Below, piece after piece: positions 43,167 through 51,347 of a stretch of 64,000 bases of DNA (positions are counted from its first letter, which is position 1; each line of letters starts with the position of its first letter). The position numbers and the translations under genes are program-made. Under the pieces are notes generated by a model. That model was not told where the DNA came from and did no database searches. It saw only the letters and a program-made list of their open reading frames with translations. The DNA is from PALSA-1003 sp963791945 (lineage in GTDB: Bacteria > Pseudomonadota > Gammaproteobacteria > Burkholderiales > Casimicrobiaceae): assembly GCA_963791945.1 (NCBI GenBank), contig CAWBUD010000002.1:310001-374000 (forward strand), given 5' to 3'.

Positions 43167-43448
43167 ATGAAGAAAATACTCGTCCTGGCGACAGCAGCAG
43201 CGCTTCTGGCTTGCGGCGGAGCGTATGCGGCCGAGAATTCGCAGCAGAACAAGATGAAAATGTGCCAGACCCAGGCTGGAGAAAAGAAGCTCGAAGGCCA
43301 GGCTCGGCAGGACTACGTGAACAACTGCCTGAAGGCCAAGCCCGAGAAGTCGTCGACGAACAAGATGGCGGAATGCAACGCCAAGACCAAGGGCATGAGC
43401 AAGGAGACGCGAACAAGGCGCGCTGCGGAGTGCATGAAGGCAAGCTGA
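43167..43448 (+). CDS. psiF: PsiF-family small exported protein (two PsiF repeats)
   Basis: 93 residues with a signal peptide (MKKILVLATAAALLACGGAYAA). Two PsiF-type repeats follow: QQNKMKMCQTQAGEKKLEGQ with YVNNCLK, and TNKMAECNAKTKGMSKETRT with AAECMK. Each has a conserved Cys pair. E. coli psiF is phosphate-starvation induced, with no known biochemical function. I could not find a convincing Pho box upstream. A second PsiF-like gene lies at 45433 and polyphosphate genes lie just to the left. Confidence 0.88.
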   Translation: MKKILVLATAAALLACGGAYAAENSQQNKMKMCQTQAGEKKLEGQARQDYVNNCLKAKPEKSSTNKMAECNAKTKGMSKETRTRRAAECMKAS

Positions 43449-43460
43449 TTCACCCGAATA

Positions 43461-43490
43461 CGGCGGGCTGACCTCCTGTCCAGCCCGCCG
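43461..43490. terminator. Perfect 10-bp stem hairpin after psiF
   Basis: CGGCGGGCTG (43461-43470) and CAGCCCGCCG (43481-43490) are perfectly complementary over a 10-base loop. It starts 12 bases after the psiF stop. No T-run follows directly; a second hairpin with a T-rich tail is right behind it. Confidence 0.65.
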
Positions 43491-43499
43491 CACTGACGA

Positions 43500-43533
43500 G
43501 GCGGCACCGGGTTCCGGCGCCGCCTTGTCTTTG
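43500..43533 (+). terminator. Rho-independent terminator after psiF
   Basis: GGCGGCACCGG (43500-43510) pairs with CCGGCGCCGCC (43514-43524) with a single mismatch and a three-base loop, followed by TTGTCTTTG. This is the best intrinsic terminator I found in the window and would end the psiF message. Confidence 0.75.
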
Positions 43534-43659
43534 TCGATTCCCCGCATCGAAGACGTCCCTCCCGCGGCATCGTATCGCCCGCACCTGCGCTAGACTGGCG
43601 AGCGCGACCCTGCGGGCTCGCCGCGGACTATCGAGCGAATCTTCGGAGCGGGCCCCTCG

Positions 43660-44436
43660 ATGATCTACGTCCTGACCGTCCACTGGCGATTCGATTTCTG
43701 GGTGGACGTGCAGATCGCTCACCTGCGGAAGTACATCCGCGATCCTTTCAGGATCTACGCGTTCTGCGACGGGACGAAGAACGACCATTCGGCCAAGTTC
43801 GACTACTGCGCTCCCGAAAAGGGCATCGTCGATCATGCAAGCAAGCTGAACGCGCTGGCCGCGGTCGTATGCGAGAGCGCGCACGACGACGACGTGCTGA
43901 TCTTCTGCGACAGCGACGCCTTCCCGGTGCGGGACGTCACGGGCTACATTCGCGACGGTTTGAGGCGATGGCCGCTCGTCGCCGTGCAGCGTCTGGAGAA
44001 TGCGGGCGACATGCAGCCCCATCCCTCGTTCGCCGTGACCACCGCCGGATTCTGGCGGAGAATCGGCGGCGACTGGCGCCCGGGCCCGACCTGGAGCAAC
44101 GCCTACGCTCAGGTCGTCACCGACGTCGGCGCCAACCTGCTGCGATCGCTCACGCTCAACAACGTCGCGTGGGGCAAGATGATCCGCTCCAACCGCGTCA
44201 ACCTGCATCCGCTGCTTTTTTCGATCTACGACGACGTCGTCTATCACCATGGCGCCGGATCACGGCCGACGATCGGCGGCCGGGCCGTGCGGCAGCGCGA
44301 GCTGTCGGCGCTCGATCGCGAAGAAGCCGCCCGCCGATCGAAGGAGTTGCAGCAGGAGATCGCGGAGGGATCGCGCCGCGTGCTGGACATCCTCTGGCGC
44401 GACCGCGACGACGAGCTAATCGCGCTTCTGTGCTGA
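43660..44436 (+). CDS. Glycosyltransferase-like protein (GT-A-type D-S-D motif)
   Basis: 258 residues. It begins IYVLTVHWRFDFWVDVQIAHLRKYI, a glycosyltransferase-like first strand, and has VLIFCDSDAFPVRDV with a D-x-D at the expected sugar-nucleotide/metal position of a GT-A fold. Further on: HPSFAVTTAGFWRRIGGDW and HHGAGSRPTIGGR. No signal peptide. I cannot assign the family or sugar. The gene is flanked by psiF and a convergent sulfotransferase, with which it overlaps by 21 bp; the pair could modify one glycan. Confidence 0.7.
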   Translation: MIYVLTVHWRFDFWVDVQIAHLRKYIRDPFRIYAFCDGTKNDHSAKFDYCAPEKGIVDHASKLNALAAVVCESAHDDDVLIFCDSDAFPVRDVTGYIRDGLRRWPLVAVQRLENAGDMQPHPSFAVTTAGFWRRIGGDWRPGPTWSNAYAQVVTDVGANLLRSLTLNNVAWGKMIRSNRVNLHPLLFSIYDDVVYHHGAGSRPTIGGRAVRQRELSALDREEAARRSKELQQEIAEGSRRVLDILWRDRDDELIALLC

Positions 44437-45273
44437 AGGCGCGGCCGGCGGCGGCGCCGGGCTGCCCTGCTCGAGCGTGTAGCCCAGAAGCGCGGCGGTC
44501 TCGCCACAGATTGTCCACACCTTCTCGACGCGCGGATCGCCGGCATCCCAGCCGCCCATCCGCGACGGGTCTGCCGCGATGGATCCGGAGCGCTCCCCGG
44601 AAGCGCAACCGAGAAACGTTCGCACCCGCGCGATGCTTGGAGAAGGATCCGTGCACACATCTTCGTAGCGGACCTCCAGATACTGCCCGGCGCCGAGCGA
44701 AGCGCGCCCGTAATGGACGACGCGCCTCACCTGGTAATTCCACGAGCAGGCATTGTGCACATAGGGCTCGTCGGATGCGATCGAGCCGACATCCCGGTTC
44801 GAATAGCGATAGGCATTGGGCAGCGTGGCGGCGCCGACCGCGTTGTTCAGCCTGGATGTCATGTGCGTGCGGCGCAGCGACGACGAAATCGGATGGCGCG
44901 TCAGGTGCACGACCTTTGCCTGCGGGAACGCGTCGAGGAGAAGCGGCAGGACGAGCATCGCTTCGGGCAGCTTGAGGCCCCATAAGCGCGAAGCGCGGGC
45001 GGGAGAGCCGTTCACGACCTGTGCGGCCTTCGCGCGCAGCTCCCGGCGATAGCGCGCGCCGGAGGGAAGCTCGACAGAGTCTGCCGCGCTCACCGCCAGG
45101 CGGTAGATCAATTCGACCCATTCGATCGAATCGCCCGACCGGTTGACCCGGTTGCCGATGAAGATGCCGATCTCGTCGGCGAGCTGCGAAAGCAGGCGCG
45201 TGCCCGAGCCGCCGCGGCCGGTAAACACGACGGCCGCATCGAGCGCATCGAAGGCCATGGAGGGTGAGCTCAT
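44416..45273 (-). CDS. Sulfotransferase family protein
   Basis: About 285 residues from the ATG at 45273, placed just before the P-loop; an in-frame upstream start at 45339 would add 22 residues without support. The PAPS loop is VVFTGRGGSGTRLLSQLADE, and the 3'-phosphate motif is VVHLTRHPISSSLRRTHM. The C-terminal part has YLEVRYEDVCTDPSPSIARV, usual for sulfotransferases. It is distinct in sequence from the sulfotransferase at 35530. Convergent overlap with the glycosyltransferase-like gene. Confidence 0.82.
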   Translation of the reverse strand: MSSPSMAFDALDAAVVFTGRGGSGTRLLSQLADEIGIFIGNRVNRSGDSIEWVELIYRLAVSAADSVELPSGARYRRELRAKAAQVVNGSPARASRLWGLKLPEAMLVLPLLLDAFPQAKVVHLTRHPISSSLRRTHMTSRLNNAVGAATLPNAYRYSNRDVGSIASDEPYVHNACSWNYQVRRVVHYGRASLGAGQYLEVRYEDVCTDPSPSIARVRTFLGCASGERSGSIAADPSRMGGWDAGDPRVEKVWTICGETAALLGYTLEQGSPAPPPAAPSAQKRD

Positions 45274-45432
45274 CGTGAACGCAGGCAAGGATAGCTCAGC
45301 CGCCGCCATCCATCCGCATCGTCCTTTGGTCTGACGCACCGGGGCGCCCGTGCGGCGTTAATGCGCTCGTGGCCTCCGGCGTCTCTTCGTCGGGCCGCAT
45401 CTCATCAACCATCACGTTCAAGGAGATCGAGA

Positions 45433-45687
45433 ATGAAGACACTGTGTGCGCTGACACTGGCCGCCCTGGTCGGTCTTTCCGCCCCCGCATTCGCCGACGA
45501 TACGTCCGCCGTCAAGCCCCGCGCCGCCAAGGTCCAGCCCGCTGCGCTCGACGCCGAGACAACGGGCGCGCCTGCCAAGCTCTCGCAGCAGGACAAGATG
45601 CGGCAATGCGCGAAGCAGGCGACGGGCAAGAAGGGCGCGGAGCGCAAGGCGTTCATGAAGGGGTGTCTATCGAAGAAGAAGGCTTGA
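45433..45687 (+). CDS. PsiF-family small exported protein (single repeat)
   Basis: 84 residues. AAGGAG precedes the ATG at 45433, which opens a signal peptide (MKTLCALTLAALVGLSAPAFA). After a linker of about 35 residues there is one PsiF repeat: LSQQDKMRQCAKQATGKKGA, then AFMKGCLSKKKA. A paralogue of the gene at 43167. The single repeat and the longer linker distinguish it. Confidence 0.85.
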   Translation: MKTLCALTLAALVGLSAPAFADDTSAVKPRAAKVQPAALDAETTGAPAKLSQQDKMRQCAKQATGKKGAERKAFMKGCLSKKKA

Positions 45688-45694
45688 TCGACCG

Positions 45695-45791
45695 TAGCCC
45701 GGGGTGAGCGGGGTCTGCGAACCCCGGAAAATGCTCGGCCCGGTCCGTGTTCCGGGGATCGCGCGATACATCCGCGCTCACCGCCGGGCTA
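45695..45791. repeat. CCCGGG-family inverted repeat pair between convergent genes
   Basis: Left unit TAGCCCGGGGTGAGCGGGGT, ending in GAACCCCGG; right inverted unit TCCGGGGATCGCGCGATACA, followed by CGCTCACCGCCGGGCTA. The pair separates the second psiF-like gene (plus) from rlmI (minus). Its right border (CTA at 45789-45791) is the rlmI TAG stop on the other strand. Confidence 0.75.
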
Positions 45792-46979
45792 CGTATTCTT
45801 GCGAACCAGAAGTCCCTTCAGATATTCGCCTTCGGGAAAATTCAGCGCGACCGGGTGATCGGCGGACGCACCGAAGCGGCCGACGATCGCCGCGTCGGCG
45901 CGGGCGTCGAGCGCCGCGCCGGCGACGATCTTCTGGAAGAGATCGGTCGATACGCCGCCCGAGCAGGAGAAGGTCGCAAGCAGACCTCCGGGCCGAAGCA
46001 GCTTAAGCGCGAGCAGATTGACGTCCTTGTAGGCGCGGGCGGCCTTCGGCGCGTGCTGCGCCGTAGGGGCGAGCTTCGGTGGATCGAGGACGACGAGATC
46101 GAAGCCGGCGCGCGCATCGCGCAGCGCCCGCAGCTCCGCGAAGACGTCGGCATCGCGCCATTCCGCGCACGCCCCCGGGAGGCCGTTGTCGGCGACGTTC
46201 GCTCGCGCGAGGGTCAGCGCGTCGCCCGAGCTGTCGATCGCAAGCACCGATCTCGCGCCGCCGGCGAGCGCGGCAACGGTGAAGCCGCCCGTATAGCAGA
46301 AGCAGTCGAGAACATCGCGATTGGCTGCGAGCGAGCGGATGCGAGCGCGGTTGTCGCGCTGGTCGAGGAAGAAGCCGGTCTTCTGTCCGCGAGCGACGTC
46401 GACGCGGTACGACAGGCCGCCTTCGACGAAGCCGAGGGGCACGCGCGGCGTCCCAAGGATCGGCCCGGAGCGCGCGTCGAGACCCTCGAGCGTACGCACG
46501 TCGGCGTCCGAACGCTCGTAGATCACGCTGCAGCCGCTGGCATCGCGGACCGCGTCGACGAGCGCACCTCGCCACGCTTCGGCGCCCGCGGAAAGGAATT
46601 GCGCGACGGCGACCTCGCCGTAGCGGTCCACGACGAAGCCCGGCAGGCCGTCCGATTCGCCGTGCACCAGCCGGCATCCGGTGTGCTTCGCGTCGAGCAG
46701 GCCCGAGCGCGCGTGCATCGCGGCACGGATGCGCGCGACGAAGAACGCCGGATCGATCACGGCACCGGGGTCGAAGCTCCAGACGCGCGCGCGTATGTTT
46801 GACGCGGGACTCCATGCAGCAACCGCGAGCGACGCTCCATCGGCGGAGCACAGCGCGACGGTGTCGCCCGGGCGCGGCGCGTCTTCGACGTCGGCGATCG
46901 CGCCCGAGTACACCCACGGATGACGCTGGCGCAGCGACTTGTCGCGGCCCGGCTTGAGCGTGACACGCGCTGGCGGCAC
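45789..46979 (-). CDS. rlmI: 23S rRNA m5C1962 methyltransferase RlmI-like
   Basis: 396 residues from the GTG at 46979, the same length as E. coli RlmI. An N-terminal PUA-type region (VTLKPGRDKSLRQRHPWVYSG) precedes the EEHI-type linker and a Rossmann SAM domain: KTGFFLDQRDNRARI, VLDCFCYTGGFTVAALAGGA, DLVVLDPPKLAP and the catalytic TFSCSGGVS. It methylates cytosine in 23S rRNA. It follows the VIT1-family gene by 20 bp. Its stop codon lies in a CCCGGG-family repeat. Confidence 0.92.
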   Translation of the reverse strand: MPPARVTLKPGRDKSLRQRHPWVYSGAIADVEDAPRPGDTVALCSADGASLAVAAWSPASNIRARVWSFDPGAVIDPAFFVARIRAAMHARSGLLDAKHTGCRLVHGESDGLPGFVVDRYGEVAVAQFLSAGAEAWRGALVDAVRDASGCSVIYERSDADVRTLEGLDARSGPILGTPRVPLGFVEGGLSYRVDVARGQKTGFFLDQRDNRARIRSLAANRDVLDCFCYTGGFTVAALAGGARSVLAIDSSGDALTLARANVADNGLPGACAEWRDADVFAELRALRDARAGFDLVVLDPPKLAPTAQHAPKAARAYKDVNLLALKLLRPGGLLATFSCSGGVSTDLFQKIVAGAALDARADAAIVGRFGASADHPVALNFPEGEYLKGLLVRKNT

Positions 46980-46999
46980 GAGTCCGCGGCGAGGGACGT

Positions 47000-48037
47000 T
47001 CAGGACAACGTTACTCCGAAGAGCTTGCCGACGCCGAACGTGACCAGCGCGGCAAGCGCGCCGAGGAGCAGCATGCGCGCGCCGGACGCCACCGCGGCGC
47101 GGCCGGTGAAGAGCGAAAGCGTCGCGCCGACGGCGAAGAGCGCGACCGCGGTGAGCGCGGCCGCGACCGGAAAGCTCCATGCACCCGCGCGCATCGCAAA
47201 GGGCAGAAGCGGTATCGCGGCTCCCAGCGCGAACGAGAGCAGCGACGAAACGGCTGCCCCCCAAGGCGACCCGAGCTCCTCGGGGTTCAAGCCGAGCTCC
47301 TCCCGGGCGAGCGTGTCGAGCGCGTGCTCCGGATCGGCGACGAGCTTCTTCGCCACACGCTGCGCTTCGCCGCCCGAGAGTCCCTTCGCCTTGTAGATCA
47401 GCGCGAGCTCCTGCGCTTCGGCGTCGGGATATTCCTTCAGCTCGTCGCGCTCGAGCCCGATCTGATATTCGAACAGCTCCCGTTGCGAGCGCACCGAGAC
47501 GAATTCGCCGGTCGCCATCGCGAATGCTCCGGCGGTCAGCCCCGCGATGCCCGTGAGCAGCACGACGCGGGCGTCGGCGCTCGCCCCCGCCACGCCGAAG
47601 ATGAGGCTCGCATTCGAAACCAGCCCGTCGTTGATGCCGAAGACCGCGGCGCGCAGGTTGCCGCCCCCGCCCAGGCCTCGATGCCGGTGCTCGACATTGC
47701 CGGCCACCGGCGCGCTGTGACCGCCGGGCTCGCGCCGGCTGTAGATCGCCATGCCGCGCACCTTCATCGCGGCGAGCACGGTGCGCAGCGGCCGCGGCCC
47801 GAAAACGCGCACCAGGCGCACGACCAGCCGGGTGCGCAGATCCGGCTCGAAAGGCCGCGGGGCCGGTTTCCCGCTGGCGGTGAGCTGCGCCCGCCAGATC
47901 GCGGCCTGCGCTTCGGCCTCGCCGGCCAGGCGCGAGAAGAGATCCGCGCGCGCCGTGCCCGCTTCCGCCTCGGCGCACGCGCGGTAGAGATACGCCGACC
48001 GCTGTTCCTCGATCCAGCTTTCGAGCGGATTGCTCAT
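47000..48037 (-). CDS. VIT1/CCC1-family membrane protein with degenerate N-terminal ferritin-like domain
   Basis: 345 residues. The N-terminal 60 residues (EEQRSAYLYRACAEAEAGTA) resemble the rubrerythrin-like domain of membrane-bound ferritin (MbfA), but the E-x-x-H metal motif is lost (GEAEAQAAIW, Gln where His is usual). The C-terminal part has the VIT1 signature AAVFGINDGLVSNASLIFGVAGA, GAFAMATGEFVSVRSQREL and KEYPDAEAQELALIYKAKGL, then three or four membrane segments. It probably exports or sequesters Fe2+/Mn2+. The ATG overlaps the stop of the aldo/keto reductase gene. Confidence 0.88.
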   Translation of the reverse strand: MSNPLESWIEEQRSAYLYRACAEAEAGTARADLFSRLAGEAEAQAAIWRAQLTASGKPAPRPFEPDLRTRLVVRLVRVFGPRPLRTVLAAMKVRGMAIYSRREPGGHSAPVAGNVEHRHRGLGGGGNLRAAVFGINDGLVSNASLIFGVAGASADARVVLLTGIAGLTAGAFAMATGEFVSVRSQRELFEYQIGLERDELKEYPDAEAQELALIYKAKGLSGGEAQRVAKKLVADPEHALDTLAREELGLNPEELGSPWGAAVSSLLSFALGAAIPLLPFAMRAGAWSFPVAAALTAVALFAVGATLSLFTGRAAVASGARMLLLGALAALVTFGVGKLFGVTLS

Positions 48038-49011
48038 GAGGCGCGGCTCTCGTGACCTGCGGTCGCTCGCTCCACCGCAGCGACGATATCGGAGGTGAGC
48101 CGGGGTACCACGGTAACGGCGCGCATGTTCTCGATCACCTGCTCGGGACGGCTCGCACCGGTGATCACCGAGCTCACATGCGGATTGTTGAGGCACCAGG
48201 CCAGCGCGAGCTGGCCCGGCGTGCAAGAGAGCTCCTTCGCAATCGGAAGGAGTTTCCGGACGCTTGCGATCTTCTGCGGATCGACGATGCGCTGCGCGAG
48301 CCATTCGTAGCCTTTGACCGTCGCCCGCGATCCCGCCGGCACGCCTTCGTTGTACTTGCCCGTGAGGAGCCCCGAAGCGAGCGGGCTCCAGGTGGTAAGA
48401 CCCAGCCCGATCTCGTCGTAGACACGCGCGTATTCCACTTCCACGCGCTGCCGGTGGAAGAGGTTGTATTCGGGCTGCTCCATCACCGGCTTCGCGAGAT
48501 GGTGCGCCTCGGCGATCCGCCACGCCGCGAGGATATCGTCCGCGCTCCACTCGGAGGTTCCCCAGTATTGCGCCTTGCCCGCGCGGATCATGTCGTGCAT
48601 CGCCCAGACGGTCTCTTCGATGGGCGTCTCCGGGTCGGCACGATGGCAGAACACGAGATCGACGTAGTCGAGCTGCAGGCGCTTGAGCGAGCCGTCGATC
48701 GCGCCCATGAGATATTTGCGGTTGAGCGTGTTCTTCTCGTTCGGTCCATCGTTCAAGCCCCAGAAGAACTTGGTCGAGACGACGTAGGATTCGCGCCGCC
48801 AGCCGAGCTTCCTGAGCGCATTGCCCATGATGCGCTCGGATTCGCCCTTCGCGTACACCTCGGCGTTGTCGAAGAAGTTCACGCCGGCCGCGTACGCCGC
48901 CGCCATGCATTCGCGCGCCGGAGCTTCGTCGAGCTGATTGCCGTAGGTCACCCAGGAGCCGAACGACAATTCGCTCACTTTGAGTCCGGATCTGCCGAGG
49001 CTTCGATAGTT
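48034..49011 (-). CDS. Aldo/keto reductase (Kv-beta/YghZ-like)
   Basis: 325 residues from MNYRSLGRSGLKVSELSFGS at 49011; an extra 12 residues upstream have no support. The catalytic tetrad places are visible: FFDNAEVYAKGESE (Asp, Tyr), VVSTKFFWG (Lys) and DLVFCHRADPETP (His). The NADPH-binding C-terminus is LAWCLNNPHVSSVITGASRPEQ. This is the AKR family of potassium-channel beta-like proteins; bacterial relatives reduce small aldehydes such as methylglyoxal. It is the first gene of the AKR-VIT1-rlmI run. Confidence 0.92.
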   Translation of the reverse strand, partial: NYRSLGRSGLKVSELSFGSWVTYGNQLDEAPARECMAAAYAAGVNFFDNAEVYAKGESERIMGNALRKLGWRRESYVVSTKFFWGLNDGPNEKNTLNRKYLMGAIDGSLKRLQLDYVDLVFCHRADPETPIEETVWAMHDMIRAGKAQYWGTSEWSADDILAAWRIAEAHHLAKPVMEQPEYNLFHRQRVEVEYARVYDEIGLGLTTWSPLASGLLTGKYNEGVPAGSRATVKGYEWLAQRIVDPQKIASVRKLLPIAKELSCTPGQLALAWCLNNPHVSSVITGASRPEQVIENMRAVTVVPRLTSDIVAAVERATAGHESRAS

Positions 49012-49187
49012 CATTGGAAGAGCCACAAGTCGTGGCAACAGCGTCAACCGGCGCGCGCAGGCCCCGCAGCTACGTGAAGCGGGGCGAGACGCGAGCGGCG
49101 CGCCGGTCGAACGCCTCGCGCCGACATTTCAAAAAGGCAAGGCGCTATGTTACCGCATCGCAGCAGCATTTCCGTCATGAGACGGCG

Positions 49188-49193
49188 TACAAT
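49188..49193 (+). promoter_or_regulatory. Candidate -10 box for the S9 peptidase gene
   Basis: TACAAT at 49188-49193, 57 bp before the ATG, in the 239-bp gap between divergent AKR and S9 genes. -35 elements are poor. I see nothing else in this gap. Confidence 0.3.
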
Positions 49194-49250
49194 CCGCGCT
49201 TCCGCGCGGGGGGTCAGCCTGCAAGCCGCGCTCCTTGTCCTGGGAGATCC

Positions 49251-51245
49251 ATGCCTCGAAGCCGACGGCCGCTGAGCGTCGAAGACCTCTGGTCGATCAA
49301 GCGGATCGGAACGCCGACGCTTTCTCCCGACGGCCGCACCGCGTGCGCGGCAGTCACCGTCTACGACATCGAGAAGAACGAAGGCCGCACCGAGCTGTGG
49401 CTGTTTCCGACCGATGGGCGCCGGCCGCGGCGGCTCGCGGCCGGTGAGAAGGACAGTGACCCCGCGTGGTCGCCGGACGGAAAGTGGATCGCTTTCGCCG
49501 CCAAGCGAAAGGACGACGAAGAGGCTCAGGTATACCTCATCGCGCCGGACGGCGGCGAAGCGCGCCGGCTCACGTCGGTCTCGACCGGGGCCTTGGGGCT
49601 GCGATGGTTCCCCGACAGCCGGCGCATCGCTTTCATCTCATGGGTCTGGCCCGACCTCGCAACCGAGCAGGCGCAGGCGAAACGCCGGAAGGAGCGCAAG
49701 GATGCAAAGGTCAAGGCGCATCTTTCCGAACGCAGCGAATACCGCTTCTGGGATCACTGGCTGACCGACGGTCGCGAGCCGCACGTGATGGCAGCCGACG
49801 TGGCCAGTGGCCGTCATCGCGACCTGCTCGCGCGAACCGGTCTCGCGTTGCAGCCGTGGGAACCGTCGGCGATGCACTACGATATCTCGCCGGACGGCCG
49901 CGAGCTGGCGTTGACGGTCGATCTCGCGGACGAGCCGAAGATGATGAACGAGACCGATATCGCGGTCGTCGCGATCGCCACCCGGCGGCATCGGACGCTC
50001 ACGGCGCAGAGCGGCCTGAGCGACGCTCACCCGCGGTACTCACCGGACGGCCGGCACATCGTCTGGAATTCCTACAACGTCAAGCGCGCATTCAACGATC
50101 AGGGGCGGCTCACGCTGTTCGATCGCCGGCGCGGCGGCACGCGTCGCCTCGCGCTTAAGCTCGACCGCGCCACTGGTCACCATGGCTGGGCGCCGGACGG
50201 TTCACAGCTCTACTTGACCGTCGAGGATCGCGGTCGGCACGGTCTGTATCGTCTCGGCCTGCACGACGCGCTCCCCACACTCGTGGCTGCTGGCGGCGTG
50301 ATCGGCGGCTATGCGCTTTCACGCGACGGCAAGCTCATCGCGTTCGATCGCGCCACGTTCTCGCATCCGCCCGCGCTCTTCGCAATCCAGGCCGACGGGC
50401 GAGGAGAGCGGCCGATCGAAAGTCTCAATCGGGCGCTCCTGGCGCGAGCGCGCCTCGGCGCCACGCGGGAGTTCAGCATCAAGGGCTGGCGCGGCGAGCC
50501 CGTCCAGGTCTGGGTGACGTATCCGCCGGGCTTCGATCCGAAGAAAAAATGGCCGCTGCTGCATTCCATCCACGGCGGCCCGCACGCCGCGCACATCGAC
50601 GGCTGGCATTTCCGCTGGAACACCCAGGTCTTTGCCGGCTACGGCTACGTCGTCGTGGGCGTCAACTATCACGGCTCGTCGGGATTCGGCCAGCGCTTCA
50701 TCGAGACGATCACCGGCGACTACGGCACACGCGAATTCGCGGACGTCGAAGCGGCGACCGACTTCATGCTCCGCCAGCGCTATATCGATCGCGAGCGGCT
50801 GGTCGCGACGGGCGGCAGCTACGGCGGCTACATGGTCGCGTACATGAACGGCCACACCGACCGTTACCGCACGTTCGTCTGCCACGCCGGTTGCTACGAC
50901 TGGGTGAGCATGATGGCGACGGACGGGTATCTTTTCTTCGCGAAGGAGCTGGGCGCGTTCCACTGGGACAATCCGGCGCGGGTGATGAAGCAGTCGCCGC
51001 ATCATTACGCGCGGCGCTTCAAGACACCGACGCTGGTGATCCACGGCGAGCTCGATTACCGCGTTCCCGCGACGCAGGCGCTGCAGTACTACAACACGCT
51101 GCGTGCCCGCGGTATCGCCGCGCGGCTCGTCTACTTTCCCGACGAGAACCACTGGATACTCAAGCCGCAGAACTCACGGCTCTGGTATCGCGAGTTCTTT
51201 GCGTGGATCAAGCGTTATGCGCCGGGAGGGCCGGCGCGGGCGTAG
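49251..51245 (+). CDS. S9 family serine peptidase (prolyl oligopeptidase / acylaminoacyl peptidase-like)
   Basis: 664 residues; GGGAG sits five bases before the ATG. An N-terminal beta-propeller (repeats such as PTLSPDGRTACAAV, PAWSPDGKWIAFAAKRKDD, AHPRYSPDGRHIVWN) precedes the alpha/beta-hydrolase domain: LLHSIHGGPHAAHIDGWHF, the catalytic Ser523 in ATGGSYGGYMVAY, the Asp in VIHGELDYRVP (about residue 605) and the His in FPDENHWI (about 637). No signal peptide, so cytoplasmic peptide degradation is likely. The TAG stop (51243-51245) is the first three bases of a CCCGGG-family repeat. Confidence 0.94.
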   Translation: MPRSRRPLSVEDLWSIKRIGTPTLSPDGRTACAAVTVYDIEKNEGRTELWLFPTDGRRPRRLAAGEKDSDPAWSPDGKWIAFAAKRKDDEEAQVYLIAPDGGEARRLTSVSTGALGLRWFPDSRRIAFISWVWPDLATEQAQAKRRKERKDAKVKAHLSERSEYRFWDHWLTDGREPHVMAADVASGRHRDLLARTGLALQPWEPSAMHYDISPDGRELALTVDLADEPKMMNETDIAVVAIATRRHRTLTAQSGLSDAHPRYSPDGRHIVWNSYNVKRAFNDQGRLTLFDRRRGGTRRLALKLDRATGHHGWAPDGSQLYLTVEDRGRHGLYRLGLHDALPTLVAAGGVIGGYALSRDGKLIAFDRATFSHPPALFAIQADGRGERPIESLNRALLARARLGATREFSIKGWRGEPVQVWVTYPPGFDPKKKWPLLHSIHGGPHAAHIDGWHFRWNTQVFAGYGYVVVGVNYHGSSGFGQRFIETITGDYGTREFADVEAATDFMLRQRYIDRERLVATGGSYGGYMVAYMNGHTDRYRTFVCHAGCYDWVSMMATDGYLFFAKELGAFHWDNPARVMKQSPHHYARRFKTPTLVIHGELDYRVPATQALQYYNTLRARGIAARLVYFPDENHWILKPQNSRLWYREFFAWIKRYAPGGPARA

Positions 51246-51347
51246 CCCGGTGCGCGCGCGGTTCCATCGCGCGAACCCCGGGGAATTCGATCGCTTCCTT
51301 TGTGGCCCCGGGATTCGCTCGCGCTCATCCCGGGCCGCGGGTGCCTA
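51243..51347. repeat. CCCGGG-family inverted repeat pair between convergent genes
   Basis: Left unit TAGCCCGGTGCGCGCGCGGT, ending CGAACCCCGGGG; right inverted unit CCCCGGGATTCGCTCGCGCT and CATCCCGGG. They end both convergent genes: TAG 51243-51245 stops the S9 peptidase, and CTA 51345-51347 is the TAG stop of the DksA-like gene on the other strand. Confidence 0.75.

Noticed and set aside
46979..47010. CTG start for rlmI overlapping the VIT1-family stop
   Set aside because: The GTG at 46979 gives exactly the E. coli RlmI length and the first conserved residues, so the unusual start is not needed.
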